Source: an uncultured Eubacterium sp.
GTDB taxonomy: Bacteria > Bacillota > Clostridia > Lachnospirales > Lachnospiraceae
Direction of reading: 5' to 3'
DNA length: 40,382 nt
NCBI GenBank assembly: GCA_937915825.1
Contig: CALGGT010000017.1
Coordinates: forward strand, 1 to 40,382
Of the stretch, positions 17,039-25,906 are shown in pieces. Within the stretch, counting starts at the first letter, position 1, and each line of letters begins with the position of its first letter. Made by a program: the position numbers and the translations under genes. The notes beneath the pieces were generated by a model. The model made no database searches, had not been told where the DNA came from, and was given only the letters and a program-made list of their open reading frames with translations.

Positions 17039-18512
17039 AGCAACTGGATTCATGGAATATGAACGAGTGGGGAATGCCGAAATTCCCCCGTTGGAACGAA
17101 TTAAGAACTACAATGAATTTCACCTTCCCTTATCGGAAGAAGAGCGCAGGGAACAGGCTTCCCGATGTATGAACTGCGGTGTGCCTTTTTGTCAGTCCGG
17201 GGAGTTGTTTAACGGAATGGTATCCGGCTGTCCCTTGCACAATATGTGCCCGGAATTTAATGATTCGTTGTATTTGGGTTTTTATGACCAGGCGTTGTCC
17301 CGCCTTCTTCGAACCAATAACTTTCCGGAGTTTACCTCCCGTGTTTGCCCCGCGCCTTGTGAAGTCGCTTGTACATGTGGATTGAACGACACCTCCGTTA
17401 CCATCAAAGAGAATGAAAATGCCATCATCGAATATGGCTATGCCCATGGATATATGGATGCCAAGGTGCCTTCGGTGCGTACAGGGAAAAAAATTGCTGT
17501 GGTTGGTTCCGGTCCTTCCGGTCTTGCCTGCGCGGATCAGTTAAATAAAAGAGGTCATTCCGTCACGGTATTTGAACGGAATTCCCGTCCCGGCGGTCTT
17601 CTTATGTATGGAATTCCCAATATGAAATTGGAGAAGAGCATTGTGGAGAGGAAAGTGACGGTGATGGAAGAAGAGGGCGTGGAATTTCGCTGTGGCTGCG
17701 ATGTAGGAAAAGACATAAAATCGAAAGATCTTTTGAAGGAATTTGACCGGGTGATCCTTACTTGCGGCGCTTCCCATCCCAGAGACATTAAAGCGCCGGG
17801 GAGAGAAGCGAAAGGAATTTATTTTGCGGTGGATTATCTCACCGGCGTGACCAAACATCTGTTGGGAGATAAGGATGCGGATTTTGTAGATGCCAAAGGG
17901 AAGAACGTGGTTGTGATCGGCGGTGGAGACACGGGAAATGACTGTGTGGGAAGTGCCATTCGACAAGGGGCTAAAAGTGTGATACAATTAGAAATGATGC
18001 CGAAGCCTCCGGTGGAACGACTGGAAAGCAATCCCTGGCCGGAGTGGCCGAAGGTTTTAAAAACCGATTACGGTCAGCAAGAAGCCATCGCAGTGTTTGG
18101 TGAGGATCCCAGGATCTATGAAACAACGGTGAAGGAGTTTCATAAAGACAGCAAAGGAAACCTGAAAGAAATCGTAACCGTGGACCTTTCCTGGGAAAAA
18201 GATCCCAAGACCGGACGTATGCAAATGCAGATCGTAAAAGGATCGGAAAAAGTCCGGAAGGCAGAGATCGTGTTAATTGCTGCCGGATTCTTAGGAAGTG
18301 AAGATTACGTGAAGAAGGCATTCGACATCGAAGAGACGGAACGCACCAACATTAAAACCTTGGAGCGAAGTTACGAAACCACGAAAAAGGGTGTATTTGC
18401 CGCCGGCGATTGCCGTAGAGGCCAGTCTCTGGTTGTATGGGCGATCTATGAAGGACGCCAGGTTGCCAAGGAAGTGGATAAGGATTTAATGGGTTATACC
18501 AATTTAATCTGA
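17031..18512 (+). CDS. gltD: Glutamate synthase small subunit
   Basis: 493 residues. It feeds electrons from NAD(P)H through FAD and Fe-S clusters to GltB. The N-terminal cysteine clusters CMNCGVPFC and CPLHNMC, and CPAPCEVAC with TCG after it, are the 4Fe-4S ligand regions. Two dinucleotide folds follow, VVGSGPSGLACA (FAD) and VVIGGGDTGNDC (pyridine nucleotide), and the C-terminal FAADCRRGQSLVVWAI-type block reads FAAGDCRRGQSLVVWAI here. The ATG lies inside the end of gltB, suggesting translational coupling and an equimolar complex. Confidence 0.96.
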   Translation: MGKATGFMEYERVGNAEIPPLERIKNYNEFHLPLSEEERREQASRCMNCGVPFCQSGELFNGMVSGCPLHNMCPEFNDSLYLGFYDQALSRLLRTNNFPEFTSRVCPAPCEVACTCGLNDTSVTIKENENAIIEYGYAHGYMDAKVPSVRTGKKIAVVGSGPSGLACADQLNKRGHSVTVFERNSRPGGLLMYGIPNMKLEKSIVERKVTVMEEEGVEFRCGCDVGKDIKSKDLLKEFDRVILTCGASHPRDIKAPGREAKGIYFAVDYLTGVTKHLLGDKDADFVDAKGKNVVVIGGGDTGNDCVGSAIRQGAKSVIQLEMMPKPPVERLESNPWPEWPKVLKTDYGQQEAIAVFGEDPRIYETTVKEFHKDSKGNLKEIVTVDLSWEKDPKTGRMQMQIVKGSEKVRKAEIVLIAAGFLGSEDYVKKAFDIEETERTNIKTLERSYETTKKGVFAAGDCRRGQSLVVWAIYEGRQVAKEVDKDLMGYTNLI

Positions 18513-18528
18513 GAAAGGAGAATCTTGC

Positions 18529-19836
18529 ATGGGGATGTTAACAAGAGAAGACATTGTAAATTTAGTGGAAGAGGAAGATGTGGAATTTATCCGCCTTCAA
18601 TTTGTGGATAGTTTCGGAAATTTGAAGAACCTGGCTATGACCGCGGATCACCTGGATCAAATCTTAGACGGGAAGGTTGTGTTTGACGGCGCGGCCATCA
18701 GTGGTTATGACAGCGAGGATTTTACGGAATATTTCCTGATCCCGGATCTGGATACCTTTACCATCTTTCCCTGGCGTCCGCAAAACGGAAGAGTAGCCCG
18801 CTTTATCTGCGATGTTGTAAACTTGGATCGTACGCCCTATGAAGGAGATTCCCGTTACATCTTGAAGAAAGTGCTGGAAAAGGCTAAGTCCATGGGTTAT
18901 ACGTTTCTGGTTGCTCCGGAAAATGAATTTTTCCTGTTTGATACGGATGAACAGGGGAATCCTACCACCCATACCCAGGAAAGCGGAGGATTCTTTGATG
19001 TAGGTCCGGTAGACGCCGGTGAAAATGCCAGAAGAGATATCGTGCTGGCACTGGAAGAAATGGGATTTTCCGTAGATGAGAGTTATCATTCCAATGAGAT
19101 TGCCCAGCATTGTATTAATTTTCATATGGATGAGGCTTTAAAAACAGCGGATAATATGTTAACATTTAAATTGGCCGTTCGTACCGTAGCCAAACGTCAT
19201 GGGTATCACGCCACCTTTATGCCGAAACCGAAATACGGCGTGAAAGGTTCTGCCATGGCGGTTCATATGTCCTTGTTAAAGGATGGAAAGAATCTATTCG
19301 CGGATGGAACGAAAGAGGATGGCCTAAGTGAAGAAGCCTATCACTTTATGGCAGGATTGATCCAGCACATTCAGGGGTTGACCTTAATTAACAATCCCAT
19401 CATTAATTCCTACAAAAGACTGGTCCCCGGGTATAACGCGCCGGTGGAAGTTACCTGGTCTAAGAACAGTCGGACTCCTTTGATCCGCATTACCGATGTG
19501 GGAAGCAATCCCAGAGTTGTTCTACGAAGCCCGGATGGTGCCAGCAATCCCTATTTGGTATTGGCTGGATGCCTGGCTGCCGGCCTGGAAGGAATTGTGA
19601 AGAAAAGTACGCCGCCGGTGTGCTTAGAGGAAGGAATGAAGGATCATACCCAATTTGATATTTTACCCCGATCCCTTCATGAAGCGGTGAAAGCTTATAA
19701 GGAGGATCCATTCATACAGGATGTAATCGGAGAAACCTTGTCCGGTATTTACCTGAAAGAAAAGGAAAATCAATGGATTGAGTTTTCCAAACAGGTAACC
19801 CAGTGGGAAGTGCATGAATACCTGAATCGCATTTAA
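18529..19836 (+). CDS. glnA: Glutamine synthetase, type I
   Basis: 435 residues, the shorter GSI form usual in Firmicutes. ATP-dependent amidation of glutamate with ammonia. Metal and substrate segments are intact: APENEFFLF, HATFMPKPKYGVKGSAM, RLVPGYNAPVEVTWS and NSRTPLIRI. I see no adenylylation-loop tyrosine segment of the enterobacterial type, so control is probably by feedback. RBS AAAGGAG sits 8 bases from the ATG at 18529. It begins 16 bases after gltD, so ammonia capture (GS) and glutamate formation (GOGAT) are co-transcribed. Confidence 0.97.
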   Translation: MGMLTREDIVNLVEEEDVEFIRLQFVDSFGNLKNLAMTADHLDQILDGKVVFDGAAISGYDSEDFTEYFLIPDLDTFTIFPWRPQNGRVARFICDVVNLDRTPYEGDSRYILKKVLEKAKSMGYTFLVAPENEFFLFDTDEQGNPTTHTQESGGFFDVGPVDAGENARRDIVLALEEMGFSVDESYHSNEIAQHCINFHMDEALKTADNMLTFKLAVRTVAKRHGYHATFMPKPKYGVKGSAMAVHMSLLKDGKNLFADGTKEDGLSEEAYHFMAGLIQHIQGLTLINNPIINSYKRLVPGYNAPVEVTWSKNSRTPLIRITDVGSNPRVVLRSPDGASNPYLVLAGCLAAGLEGIVKKSTPPVCLEEGMKDHTQFDILPRSLHEAVKAYKEDPFIQDVIGETLSGIYLKEKENQWIEFSKQVTQWEVHEYLNRI

Positions 19837-19871
19837 GAGAAACCACCAACCGGTAAAGGAGATGGTTTGAC

Positions 19872-20411
19872 ATGAGGGTGCTCATTGCCTTGCCTAATAT
19901 AGAAAATGCAAAAAAAATAAAAAATCTTTTGAATCAAAACGGATTTGATGATATACTTGCATGTGACAGCGGTGCTCAGGTGATAAGTCTTGCCAACGAA
20001 TGCGAAAAGGGCGTTATGATCTGCGGTTACCGGCTGAAAGACATGCATTACAGTGAGATCTTTCAATATATGCCACGGGAGTTTACCATGCTTTTATTGG
20101 CAACCCCACCACATTTTGATAACTGCTTTAGTTCCGAGATCCTATGTCTGGCCATGCCGTTAAAAAGCCATTCTCTTGTTCGTACCCTTCGTACGCTGGA
20201 AACTTCTTTTTCAGGAAGAAGCCGGAGAAAGAAACGAACGATCCGGACCAGAGAGCAGGAAAAGACCCTGGATCGCGCCAAGGCGTTGTTAATGGAGCAA
20301 AACCATATGACAGAAGAACAAGCCCATCACTATCTTCAAAAATTAAGCATGGACAGTGGAACGGGCCTGGTGGAAATGGCGGAAATGATCCTCACATTCG
20401 ACAGGTATTAA
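19872..20411 (+). CDS. ANTAR-domain RNA-binding antiterminator with degenerate receiver
   Basis: 179 residues. Residues 1-110 resemble a response-regulator receiver but lack the acidic pocket (the first strand reads VLIALPN). The phospho-acceptor strand reads GVMICGYRLKDM, with no Asp at the usual place. A basic linker (RSRRKKRTIR) leads to an ANTAR domain at about 122-175 (DRAKALLMEQNHMTEEQAHHYLQKLSMDSG). ANTAR proteins bind paired hexaloop RNA hairpins and prevent termination. The gene lies between glnA and carA, a neighbourhood seen in Clostridia. That points to nitrogen-dependent control, probably through a partner or ligand rather than phosphorylation. The start follows AAAGGAG at 10 bases. 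Confidence 0.88.
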   Translation: MRVLIALPNIENAKKIKNLLNQNGFDDILACDSGAQVISLANECEKGVMICGYRLKDMHYSEIFQYMPREFTMLLLATPPHFDNCFSSEILCLAMPLKSHSLVRTLRTLETSFSGRSRRKKRTIRTREQEKTLDRAKALLMEQNHMTEEQAHHYLQKLSMDSGTGLVEMAEMILTFDRY

Positions 20412-20435
20412 GAAACGTAAGGAGATGTTCAAGAA

Positions 20436-21539
20436 ATGAATGCTTATTTGATTCTGGAAGACGGAACGGTTTTTACCGGTAACAGCGTAGGCAGTTCCAG
20501 AGAAGTCATAACCGAAATCGTGTTTAATACGTCCATGACCGGCTATTTAGAGGTCTTAACCGATCCCAGTTATGCCGGACAGGCCGTGGTGATGACGTAT
20601 CCTTTGATCGGAAATTATGGAATCTGTAGAAAGGATATGGAATCCAGATTTTCCCATGTGGATGGCTTTATTGTTCGGGAATTGGCCAGATTATCCAGCA
20701 ATTTCAGAGAAGAACAAAGCATTGGAGAGTTCTTGATCGAGCAAAATATTCCGGGGATCACCGGTGTGGATACCCGTGCTTTAACAAAGATCCTACGAAA
20801 CAAAGGTACCATGAACGGCATGATCACCACCAATTCCCATTACAATCTGGAAGAAGCGGTGGCAAAAATAAAAGAATATAAAGTCCGGGGCGTTGTTTCC
20901 AAAGTGACTTCCAAAGAGGTTACAACCTACGCGCCGGGGGATTTGGATACCGATAGCAGCGTTCCCGTTCAAAGGGAGGTTGCTATTCTTGACGTTGGAA
21001 CGAAATACAACATTATCCGAAGCCTGCTGACAAGAGGCTGTAAGGTAACGGTTTATCCGGCGGCAACCAAAGCGGAGGAAATTTTACAAAAACCGTTGGA
21101 TGGGATCATGATCACCAACGGTCCCGGGGATCCCAAAGATTGCCCGGAGGTGATCAAAGAGATCCAACAATTATATGAGTCGGATGTTCCGATCTTTGCC
21201 ATTTGTTTAGGGCACCAGTTAATGGCTCTGGCGGCTGGCTTTGATACCGAAAAAATGAAATACGGTCATCGAGGCGCCAACCACCCGGTAAAGGATCTGG
21301 ATTCCGGGAAGGTCTATATTTCTTCCCAGAACCATGGCTATATGGTGAAGGAAGATTCCGTTGATCCAAACCTTGCGAAGGTTTCCTTTATCAATGTGAA
21401 TGATAAAACGGTAGAGGGGTTGCGTTACAAGTCCCACCCGGTGGTGACGGTTCAGTTTCATCCGGAGGCTTGCGCGGGACCGAAGGATTCCGAGACCCTG
21501 TTTGATGAATTTATAAAAATGATGGATAAAGAGGTGTAA
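20436..21539 (+). CDS. carA: Carbamoyl-phosphate synthase small subunit
   Basis: 367 residues. It hydrolyses glutamine and channels ammonia to CarB. The N-terminal CPSase small-chain domain (FNTSMTGYLEVLTDPSY) precedes a class I amidotransferase domain. That domain has nucleophile Cys about 257 in FAICLGHQLMAL and the His/Glu pair in VQFHPEA (about H342, E344). It starts 24 bases after the ANTAR gene and ends 2 bases before carB. Placement behind glnA links glutamine supply to arginine and pyrimidine synthesis. Confidence 0.97.
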   Translation: MNAYLILEDGTVFTGNSVGSSREVITEIVFNTSMTGYLEVLTDPSYAGQAVVMTYPLIGNYGICRKDMESRFSHVDGFIVRELARLSSNFREEQSIGEFLIEQNIPGITGVDTRALTKILRNKGTMNGMITTNSHYNLEEAVAKIKEYKVRGVVSKVTSKEVTTYAPGDLDTDSSVPVQREVAILDVGTKYNIIRSLLTRGCKVTVYPAATKAEEILQKPLDGIMITNGPGDPKDCPEVIKEIQQLYESDVPIFAICLGHQLMALAAGFDTEKMKYGHRGANHPVKDLDSGKVYISSQNHGYMVKEDSVDPNLAKVSFINVNDKTVEGLRYKSHPVVTVQFHPEACAGPKDSETLFDEFIKMMDKEV

Positions 21540-21541
21540 GG

Positions 21542-24500
21542 ATGTTTAAAGACGGAGAGATTCAAAAAGTTTTGGTCATTGGAAGCGGTCCCATCGTGAT
21601 CGGACAGGCAGCGGAGTTTGATTATGCGGGAACCCAGGCTTGTCGTTCTTTGAAAGAAGAGGGGATGGAAGTTGTCTTAATGAATTCCAACCCGGCTACG
21701 ATCATGACGGACAAAGACATTGCGGATCGGGTTTACATTGAGCCGTTAACGGCCCAGGTCGTGAAAAATCTGATCGAAAAAGAACATCCGGACAGTCTGT
21801 TGCCTACCTTAGGGGGGCAGGCTGCGTTAAACATTGCCATGGAATTGGAGGAATCCGGATTTTTAAAAGAGTCCGGGGTACGCCTGATCGGAACCACCTC
21901 CTTAACCATTAAAAAAGCGGAAGATCGATTGGAATTTAAGAATACTATGGAGAAGATCCATGAGCCCATTGCCCCTAGTGAAGTCGTGGAAAGCGTGGAA
22001 GCCGCTGTGGCGTTCGCGGATCAGATCGGGTATCCGGTGGTGATTCGGCCGGCGTATACCTTAGGAGGCAGCGGTGGCGGAATTGCCGGTAACGAGAAGG
22101 AACTGGTCAAAATATGCGGCAATGGACTTCGTTTATCCAGAGTCGGGCAGTGCCTGATCGAAAAGAGCATTGCCGGTTGGAAAGAAATTGAATACGAAGT
22201 AATGCGGGATCACGCGGGAAATTGCATCACCGTCTGTAACATGGAAAATCTGGATCCGGTGGGAGTTCATACCGGAGACAGTATTGTGGTGGCTCCGTCC
22301 CAAACTCTTTCGGATAAAGAATACCAGATGTTACGTTCCTCTGCTTTAAATATCATTGAGGAATTAAAGATCACCGGAGGGTGTAACGTGCAATTTGCCT
22401 TGAACCCCACTTCTTTTGAATATTGTGTGATCGAGGTAAATCCCCGTGTCAGCCGGTCTTCGGCCTTAGCATCTAAGGCGACGGGATATCCCATTGCCAA
22501 GGTGGCAGCGAAAATCGCCCTGGGTTACAACCTGGATGAGATTCCCAATGGAATTACCGGAAAGACCTTTGCCAGCTTTGAACCGACTCTGGACTATTGC
22601 GTGGTGAAGATCCCCCGTTTGCCCTTTGATAAATTCATCTCGGCGAAGCGTACATTAACCACCCAGATGAAGGCGACGGGAGAAGTGATGAGTATCTGCA
22701 CCAACTTTGAAGGAGCCCTGATGAAGGCCCTTCGTTCCCTGGAGCAGAATGTAAACAGCTTAGACATTGGGCGATATACGTCTCGCTCCAAAGAGGAGTT
22801 GTTGGACCGGGTGAAGATCGTGGACGATCGTCGTATTTACATTATTGCGGAGCTCTTGCGAAAGGGCGCCACGTACGATGAGATCCATGACATTACCAAG
22901 ATCGATAAATGGTTTATTGATAAAATATCTGTCCTGGTAGAGATGGAGCAGCGTTTAAAGGCGGAGGATCTAACGGAAGACTTATTAAAAGAGGCCAAAC
23001 GCCTGGAATTCCCGGATTCGGTTATTGCGAAGTATCAGGGGATGAAGGAAGAAGAAGTGTTAGCCCTAAGAAAACAATATAACCTTTTGGCCGCTTTTAA
23101 AATGGTGGATACCTGCGCGGCAGAATTCGAGGCGCAGACCCCCTATTATTACAGCTGTTTTGGTAGTGAAAATGAAGGAAAGCAGTCGGAGGAAAAGCCG
23201 AAAATCCTGGTGTTAGGATCCGGCCCCATTCGGATCGGTCAGGGGATCGAGTTTGACTATTGTTCGGTTCACAGTGCCTGGGCGCTGGAACAGCAGGGGT
23301 ATGAAACCATTATCATCAATAACAACCCGGAAACGGTCAGTACGGATTTTGACATTGCCAATACCCTGTATTTTGAGCCTTTGACCCCGGAGGATGTGCG
23401 CAACGTGGTGGAATGGGAAAAACCCATCGGAGCCGTTGTGCAATTTGGTGGACAGACCGCGATCAAATTAACCAAAGATTTAATGGAAATGGGCGTTCCC
23501 ATTTTAGGAACCAGCGCGGAAAATGTGGATGCCGCCGAGGACCGGGAGCTGTTTGATGAAATATTGGAAGCGTGTGAGATCCCGCGACCCAAGGGACAGA
23601 CGGTATTTACCACGGAAGAGGCACTCAAAGCCGCCAATGAATTGGGGTATCCGGTTCTGGTCCGTCCTTCCTACGTTTTGGGTGGACAGGGGATGCAGAT
23701 TGCCATTGAAGACGATGACATTCGGGAATTTATGTCCATTATTAACCGTCAGGTTCAGGAACATCCGATCCTGGTGGATAAATATCTAATGGGCAAAGAA
23801 GTGGAAGTTGACGCGGTTTGCGATGGAGAGGACATTCTGATTCCCGGGATCATGGAACACATTGAACGGGCGGGGATTCATTCCGGTGACAGTATTTCCG
23901 TATATCCGGCCCAAAGTCTGTCCAAGGAAACCAGAGAGACCCTGGTCACCTATACCAGGCGTCTTGCGAAGTCCTTGCATGTGATCGGACTGATCAACAT
24001 TCAGTTTATTGTCTTTGAGGAAGAAGTCTATGTGATCGAGGTAAATCCCAGATCGTCCCGAACGGTTCCTTATATCAGTAAGGTGACGGGGATCCCCATT
24101 GTAAAGCTGGCGTCCCATGTGATCTTGGGAAAGAAGTTAAAAGATTTAGGTTATGGAACCGGTCTTGCGAAGGAATCGGATTACATTGCGATCAAGATGC
24201 CGGTATTTTCCTTTGAGAAATTAAGAGACGCGGAGATCAGCCTGGGTCCGGAGATGAAATCCACCGGGGAATGCTTAGGAATCTCTCATGACTTTAATGA
24301 GGCCCTGCACAAAGCCTTCTTAGGAGCCGGCGTTAACCTCCCCCAACATCGGAAAATGATCCTTACCGTGTCCGATCCCGGCAAAAAGGAAGTGGTAGAG
24401 GTGGCCCGCCGTTTCATTGATTTTGGTTATACGATCTATGCCACCCGGGGGACACAAAGGTTCTTGAAAGAACAGGGGATCCAGGTGATCGGCGTCAATA

Positions 24501-24739
24501 AGATCGAACAGGAATCCCCGAATTTATACGATCTGCTCTTAGGACATGAGATCGATCTGGTCATTGATATTCCCAAACAGGGCGAGCATTCTCACGATGG
24601 TTTTGTGATCCGAAGAACATCCATTGAAACCGGTGTTACCTGTATTACATCCATGGATACGGCAAGAGCCCTGTTAACCAGCCTGGAAACCATGGAGAAT
24701 AAGAAAATGACGCTGGTGGATATTGCTACGATTTCTTAA
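21542..24739 (+). CDS. carB: Carbamoyl-phosphate synthase large subunit
   Basis: 1065 residues, full length. It makes carbamoyl phosphate from bicarbonate, ammonia and two ATP. Two homologous ATP-grasp halves are visible, the first starting VLVIGSGPIVIGQAAEFDY and the second near residue 555 with ILVLGSGPIRIGQG. Each carries the VRPxYxLGG loop (RPAYTLGGSGGG and RPSYVLGGQGM). The C-terminal 130 residues form the MGS-like allosteric domain (IYATRGTQRFLKEQG). Last gene of the gltB-to-carB run; no clear terminator hairpin follows before the rpsO promoter. Confidence 0.97.
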   Translation: MFKDGEIQKVLVIGSGPIVIGQAAEFDYAGTQACRSLKEEGMEVVLMNSNPATIMTDKDIADRVYIEPLTAQVVKNLIEKEHPDSLLPTLGGQAALNIAMELEESGFLKESGVRLIGTTSLTIKKAEDRLEFKNTMEKIHEPIAPSEVVESVEAAVAFADQIGYPVVIRPAYTLGGSGGGIAGNEKELVKICGNGLRLSRVGQCLIEKSIAGWKEIEYEVMRDHAGNCITVCNMENLDPVGVHTGDSIVVAPSQTLSDKEYQMLRSSALNIIEELKITGGCNVQFALNPTSFEYCVIEVNPRVSRSSALASKATGYPIAKVAAKIALGYNLDEIPNGITGKTFASFEPTLDYCVVKIPRLPFDKFISAKRTLTTQMKATGEVMSICTNFEGALMKALRSLEQNVNSLDIGRYTSRSKEELLDRVKIVDDRRIYIIAELLRKGATYDEIHDITKIDKWFIDKISVLVEMEQRLKAEDLTEDLLKEAKRLEFPDSVIAKYQGMKEEEVLALRKQYNLLAAFKMVDTCAAEFEAQTPYYYSCFGSENEGKQSEEKPKILVLGSGPIRIGQGIEFDYCSVHSAWALEQQGYETIIINNNPETVSTDFDIANTLYFEPLTPEDVRNVVEWEKPIGAVVQFGGQTAIKLTKDLMEMGVPILGTSAENVDAAEDRELFDEILEACEIPRPKGQTVFTTEEALKAANELGYPVLVRPSYVLGGQGMQIAIEDDDIREFMSIINRQVQEHPILVDKYLMGKEVEVDAVCDGEDILIPGIMEHIERAGIHSGDSISVYPAQSLSKETRETLVTYTRRLAKSLHVIGLINIQFIVFEEEVYVIEVNPRSSRTVPYISKVTGIPIVKLASHVILGKKLKDLGYGTGLAKESDYIAIKMPVFSFEKLRDAEISLGPEMKSTGECLGISHDFNEALHKAFLGAGVNLPQHRKMILTVSDPGKKEVVEVARRFIDFGYTIYATRGTQRFLKEQGIQVIGVNKIEQESPNLYDLLLGHEIDLVIDIPKQGEHSHDGFVIRRTSIETGVTCITSMDTARALLTSLETMENKKMTLVDIATIS

Positions 24740-24747
24740 ATTTCTTC

Positions 24748-24776
24748 TTTACATTTCACAAAGACTGTGATATTAT
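24748..24776 (+). promoter_or_regulatory. rpsO promoter
   Basis: TTTACA at 24748-24753, a 17-base spacer and TATTAT at 24771-24776, giving a leader of about 90 bases before rpsO. Confidence 0.6.
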
Positions 24777-24797
24777 GAAGAAGTTGAAGTTATAGGA

Positions 24798-24844
24798 ACC
24801 TACTCTCAGAGAGCGGTAACTCCGACCTTCTCTTGGAGTCAGGT
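24798..24844 (+). promoter_or_regulatory. Possible S15 autoregulatory leader (three-way junction)
   Basis: Three short helices meet: ACCT (24798-24801) with AGGT (24841-24844), CTCT with AGAG at 24803-24813, and ACTCC with GGAGT at 24819-24839. Ribosomal protein S15 represses its own mRNA in many bacteria by binding three-way-junction or pseudoknot leaders that mimic 16S rRNA. The helices are short, so this rests on architecture and position. Confidence 0.4.
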
Positions 24845-24872
24845 GATCAAAAAGAATCAGGAGGAATGAAAC

Positions 24873-25139
24873 ATGACATCAACCGAAAGAAAAGCTGAAA
24901 TCATTAAGGAATATGGTAGAACCCCCAACGATACAGGTTCACCGGAAGTACAGGTTGCTCTTTTAACGGAGAGGATCAATACGTTAACCGAGCATCTTAA
25001 GAGCAATAAGAAGGACCATCATTCTCATCGTGGATTGTTGAAGATGGTTGGTAGAAGAAGAAATCTTCTTGCTTATTTGAAAAAGAATGACTTGGAAGGT
25101 TATCGGAACCTGATCAAGCGTTTGGGCTTAAGAAAATAA
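24873..25139 (+). CDS. rpsO: 30S ribosomal protein S15
   Basis: 88 residues, exact family length. It is a primary binder of the 16S rRNA central domain. Conserved segments include DTGSPEVQ (here NDTGSPEVQVALLTERI), the HxxDHHSHRGLL loop (KKDHHSHRGLLKMVGRRR) and the basic C-terminus. RBS CAGGAGG precedes the ATG. It has its own promoter and terminator, and is followed after a Nudix gene by pnp, close to the widespread rpsO-pnp pairing. Confidence 0.98.
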   Translation: MTSTERKAEIIKEYGRTPNDTGSPEVQVALLTERINTLTEHLKSNKKDHHSHRGLLKMVGRRRNLLAYLKKNDLEGYRNLIKRLGLRK

Positions 25140-25152
25140 TGGTTTTTCATGG

Positions 25153-25185
25153 TGGCGACGGGCCTTTGTCCTGTTGCCATTTTTT
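25153..25185 (+). terminator. rpsO terminator
   Basis: TGGCGACGGG pairs with TCCTGTTGCCA (10 bp with two G-T wobbles), followed by seven T. A TATAAT at about 25187-25192 just beyond could start the Nudix transcript, with TTGTCC inside the hairpin as its -35. Confidence 0.85.
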
Positions 25186-25231
25186 AGTATAATTTTGTAA
25201 AAAGAAGAAGCTTTGGAAAGGGGGATGCGCT

Positions 25232-25693
25232 ATGCGACATCGCAGCCAGGCTATGGTGATACGTAACAATACGATTCTTTTGGTGGAGCACAATATGTTC
25301 CACCGTGATTTCTATAATTTGCCCGGAGGGGGAATGGAAGAGGGAGAAACACCGGAAGAAGCAGCGTTACGTGAATTACAGGAAGAATGCAATGTAACCG
25401 GAAGGGTGATCCGTCCGTTATCCTTGGAATATAAGCCCAATGGCGTGGACAAAGTGTACACGTTTTTAGTGGAAATTGATGAGGATGCCGTTCCTACAAT
25501 GGGGATCGATCCGGAATTACCTTCGGACCAGCAATCCATTATCGGGGTAGGTTTTAAACGATTGGATGAGATCGCCGAACGGGATCGAGCCTATTTGTTC
25601 GGAGCAGGATTAATGCGGATCCCGGTTTTTCATGATGAAGTATTATTATGGGATGGTGAAGATATCAGTTATCCCTATAAAAGACTAACGTAG
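25232..25693 (+). CDS. Nudix hydrolase
   Basis: 153 residues. The Nudix box starts at G33 and gives G-x5-E39-x7-R47-E48-L-Q-E51-E52, matching the metal-binding consensus except that the usual final Gly is Asn54 (ECNV). Such enzymes cleave nucleoside diphosphates linked to another group; the substrate cannot be read from the box. RBS AAAGGGGG and the ATG at 25232 fit well. Between rpsO and pnp, a role in nucleotide or RNA-cap housekeeping is possible but unproven. Confidence 0.88.
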   Translation: MRHRSQAMVIRNNTILLVEHNMFHRDFYNLPGGGMEEGETPEEAALRELQEECNVTGRVIRPLSLEYKPNGVDKVYTFLVEIDEDAVPTMGIDPELPSDQQSIIGVGFKRLDEIAERDRAYLFGAGLMRIPVFHDEVLLWDGEDISYPYKRLT

Positions 25694-25770
25694 TACGATC
25701 GGGATAAAAAGCCGGTTTCATGCGATCCGGATAAAAAACGAACTTAGTTCTTTTCTTTTCAAAAAAAATA

Positions 25771-25779
25771 TGTTATAAT
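25771..25779 (+). promoter_or_regulatory. pnp promoter (extended -10)
   Basis: TGTTATAAT is an extended -10 (TGn-TATAAT) about 128 bases before pnp. The -35 (TTTTCT) is poor, which is common when TGn is present. Confidence 0.5.
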
Positions 25780-25812
25780 TAATTTTGTGTTGAATCGTGC
25801 CGGGAGATATGA

Positions 25813-25864
25813 CCGAGACTTCTGAAAAGTTTACGACGCGTCGTAGGTTTTTCAGATGTTTCGG
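25813..25864 (+). promoter_or_regulatory. Long leader hairpin of pnp, RNase III-type
   Basis: A stem of about 24 bp with one T-T mismatch runs from CCGAGAC paired to GTTTCGG, through TCTGAAAA paired to TTTTCAGA, to the palindrome ACGACGCGTCGT at the tip. It ends 42 bases before the pnp start. In E. coli, RNase III cuts a long pnp leader hairpin and PNPase then represses its own mRNA. This hairpin has the right position and length for the same logic. No T-run follows, so it is not a terminator. Confidence 0.65.
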
Positions 25865-25906
25865 ATTCTCTCTGCACAAAAATATAGAAAAAGGAGAATA
25901 GAAACC

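Noticed and set aside
25856..25906. Upstream pnp start giving a 17-residue extension
   Set aside because: It lies in the leader hairpin without an RBS; the ATG at 25907 has AAGGAG and the usual MFKSFSMELGG N-terminus.
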